Under the pieces are notes generated by a model. That model ran no database searches. It worked only from the letters and a program-made list of their open reading frames with translations, and was not told where the DNA came from. A DNA stretch of 23,465 bases from an uncultured Veillonella sp. (GTDB lineage Bacteria; Bacillota; Negativicutes; Veillonellales; Veillonellaceae), in contig NZ_CALLVP010000120.1 in the NCBI RefSeq assembly GCF_938010505.1, positions 1 through 23,465 of the forward strand, in the 5' to 3' direction. Positions 22,868 through 23,465 of the stretch are shown here, one piece after another; position 1 is the first letter of the stretch, and each line of letters opens with the position of its first letter. Position numbers and translations under genes: made by a program.

Positions 22868-23465
22868 AGTTTTTTTAACGCGAAGGTGTGCCATGGGCCA
22901 GCAACGCGTTCCTCAATAATATGCCAGTCTTTCTTAATATACGGCATGATTTCATCATAACGGTCATCAATAATTCCACTAATGATTAAAATACCTTGAT
23001 CATCAAGCTTTCTACCAATTTGAGGCAATAAAATTTTTAATGGATCTACCGTCAAATTAGCTACAATCAGTTGAGCTATTTCATTAAAATCAGTATCTAA
23101 ATCACCACAAATAATTTCTGCATGTATTTGATTATTTTCACAGTTAATTTTAGCTTGATTTGCAGCATATTCCTCAATATCGATACCTACAAGTCTTTTA
23201 ATTCCTAAATGAGCTGCTACTAATAAAAGTATACCTGTCCCCGTACCAATGTCTAAACAAGTTACCTTATCAAGGTCCATAGGCGCACTATAAATTTTTA
23301 AAAGCTCAGCACAAGTTCTTGTCGTTTCGTGAGCCCCAGTTCCAAAAGAAATATCTGAATCAATTTCAATAATATTCTTATTATCTACATTATCGTAATC
23401 TTGCCAAGCAGGTTTAATGACTAAGTTAGGTAAAATTTCTGTAGGTTCAATATATTGTTGCCAAG
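22864..23465 (-). CDS. prmA: Ribosomal protein L11 methyltransferase PrmA, N-terminal part outside window
   Basis: SAM-dependent methyltransferase that trimethylates ribosomal protein L11. About 200 C-terminal codons are visible; the frame is open to the window edge and starts further upstream. Visible are the PrmA hallmark DSDISFGTGAHETTRTC, the SAM-binding LDIGTGTGILLLVAAHLG and VGIDIEEYAANQAKINCENN, IVANLTVDPL, and the C-terminal VAGPWHTFALKKL. An ATG at 23278-23280 is an internal methionine, not the start. In many Firmicutes prmA follows dnaJ, which would be expected beyond the right edge. The stop overlaps the rsmE start by 4 bp. Confidence 0.93.
   Translation of the reverse strand, partial: WQQYIEPTEILPNLVIKPAWQDYDNVDNKNIIEIDSDISFGTGAHETTRTCAELLKIYSAPMDLDKVTCLDIGTGTGILLLVAAHLGIKRLVGIDIEEYAANQAKINCENNQIHAEIICGDLDTDFNEIAQLIVANLTVDPLKILLPQIGRKLDDQGILIISGIIDDRYDEIMPYIKKDWHIIEERVAGPWHTFALKKL

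Noticed and set aside
1..23465. CRISPR arrays, insertion sequences, prophage genes, tRNA or rRNA genes
   Set aside because: No regular repeat-spacer pattern, transposase, integrase or recognisable tRNA/rRNA sequence was seen on either strand.

Overview
The window is AT-rich, densely packed bacterial chromosome. Gene content and protein style point to a Negativicutes bacterium, most likely Veillonella or a close relative. The evidence is late cobalamin synthesis genes, a PheB-type ACT protein next to hom-thrB, an unusually large (about 634-residue) glutamine synthetase, and the Firmicutes order prmA-rsmE-mtaB-hinT-rpsU-yqeY. This is inferred by eye, without a database search. Almost everything is on the minus strand; the only plus-strand genes are a small unknown gene (4900), tpx (16590) and a psiE remnant (about 17182).

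Region 1-4836 (minus) is a late cobalamin operon, read cobU > cobQ > cbiB > cobS > a PduX-like L-threonine kinase cut by the window edge. Together these make the aminopropanol-phosphate precursor, amidate the corrin, attach the aminopropanol arm, activate it with GTP and assemble the nucleotide loop. Genes overlap or nearly touch. A divergent 111-residue protein of unknown function follows on the plus strand, closed by a bidirectional terminator. Region 5283-7167 (minus) is htpX > ndk > PduO-type cobalamin adenosyltransferase.

Region 7223-11760 (minus) is a compact operon: YdjC/HpnK-like deacetylase > YbhN/HpnL-like flippase-type membrane protein > PheB-like ACT protein > hom > thrB. It starts at a recognisable promoter followed by a terminator-like leader hairpin. 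Region 11924-16179 (minus) is a heterodimeric ABC exporter pair with one degenerate ATP site, followed by a SpoU-type RNA methyltransferase.

The only long non-coding stretch (16180-16589) separates the ABC operon from tpx. It holds two tandem 15-bp boxes with a Fur/PerR-like layout, a 12-bp perfect palindrome and the tpx promoter. After the tpx terminator lies the C-terminal half of a psiE gene, which appears to be a remnant. Region 17486-19390 (minus) is glutamine synthetase with a promoter and a terminator-like hairpin in its leader. Region 19597-23465 (minus) is the conserved translation/RNA-modification block prmA (partial) > rsmE > mtaB > hinT > rpsU > yqeY, where rpsU has a consensus sigma-A promoter of its own.

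Most of the window is ordinary housekeeping. I do not see a wholly new system. The best leads are regulatory: the leader hairpins of the ydjC and glnA operons and the tandem boxes at 16212-16241. The psiE remnant, the unknown 111-residue protein and the HpnK/HpnL-like pair inside a threonine operon are also worth a look.
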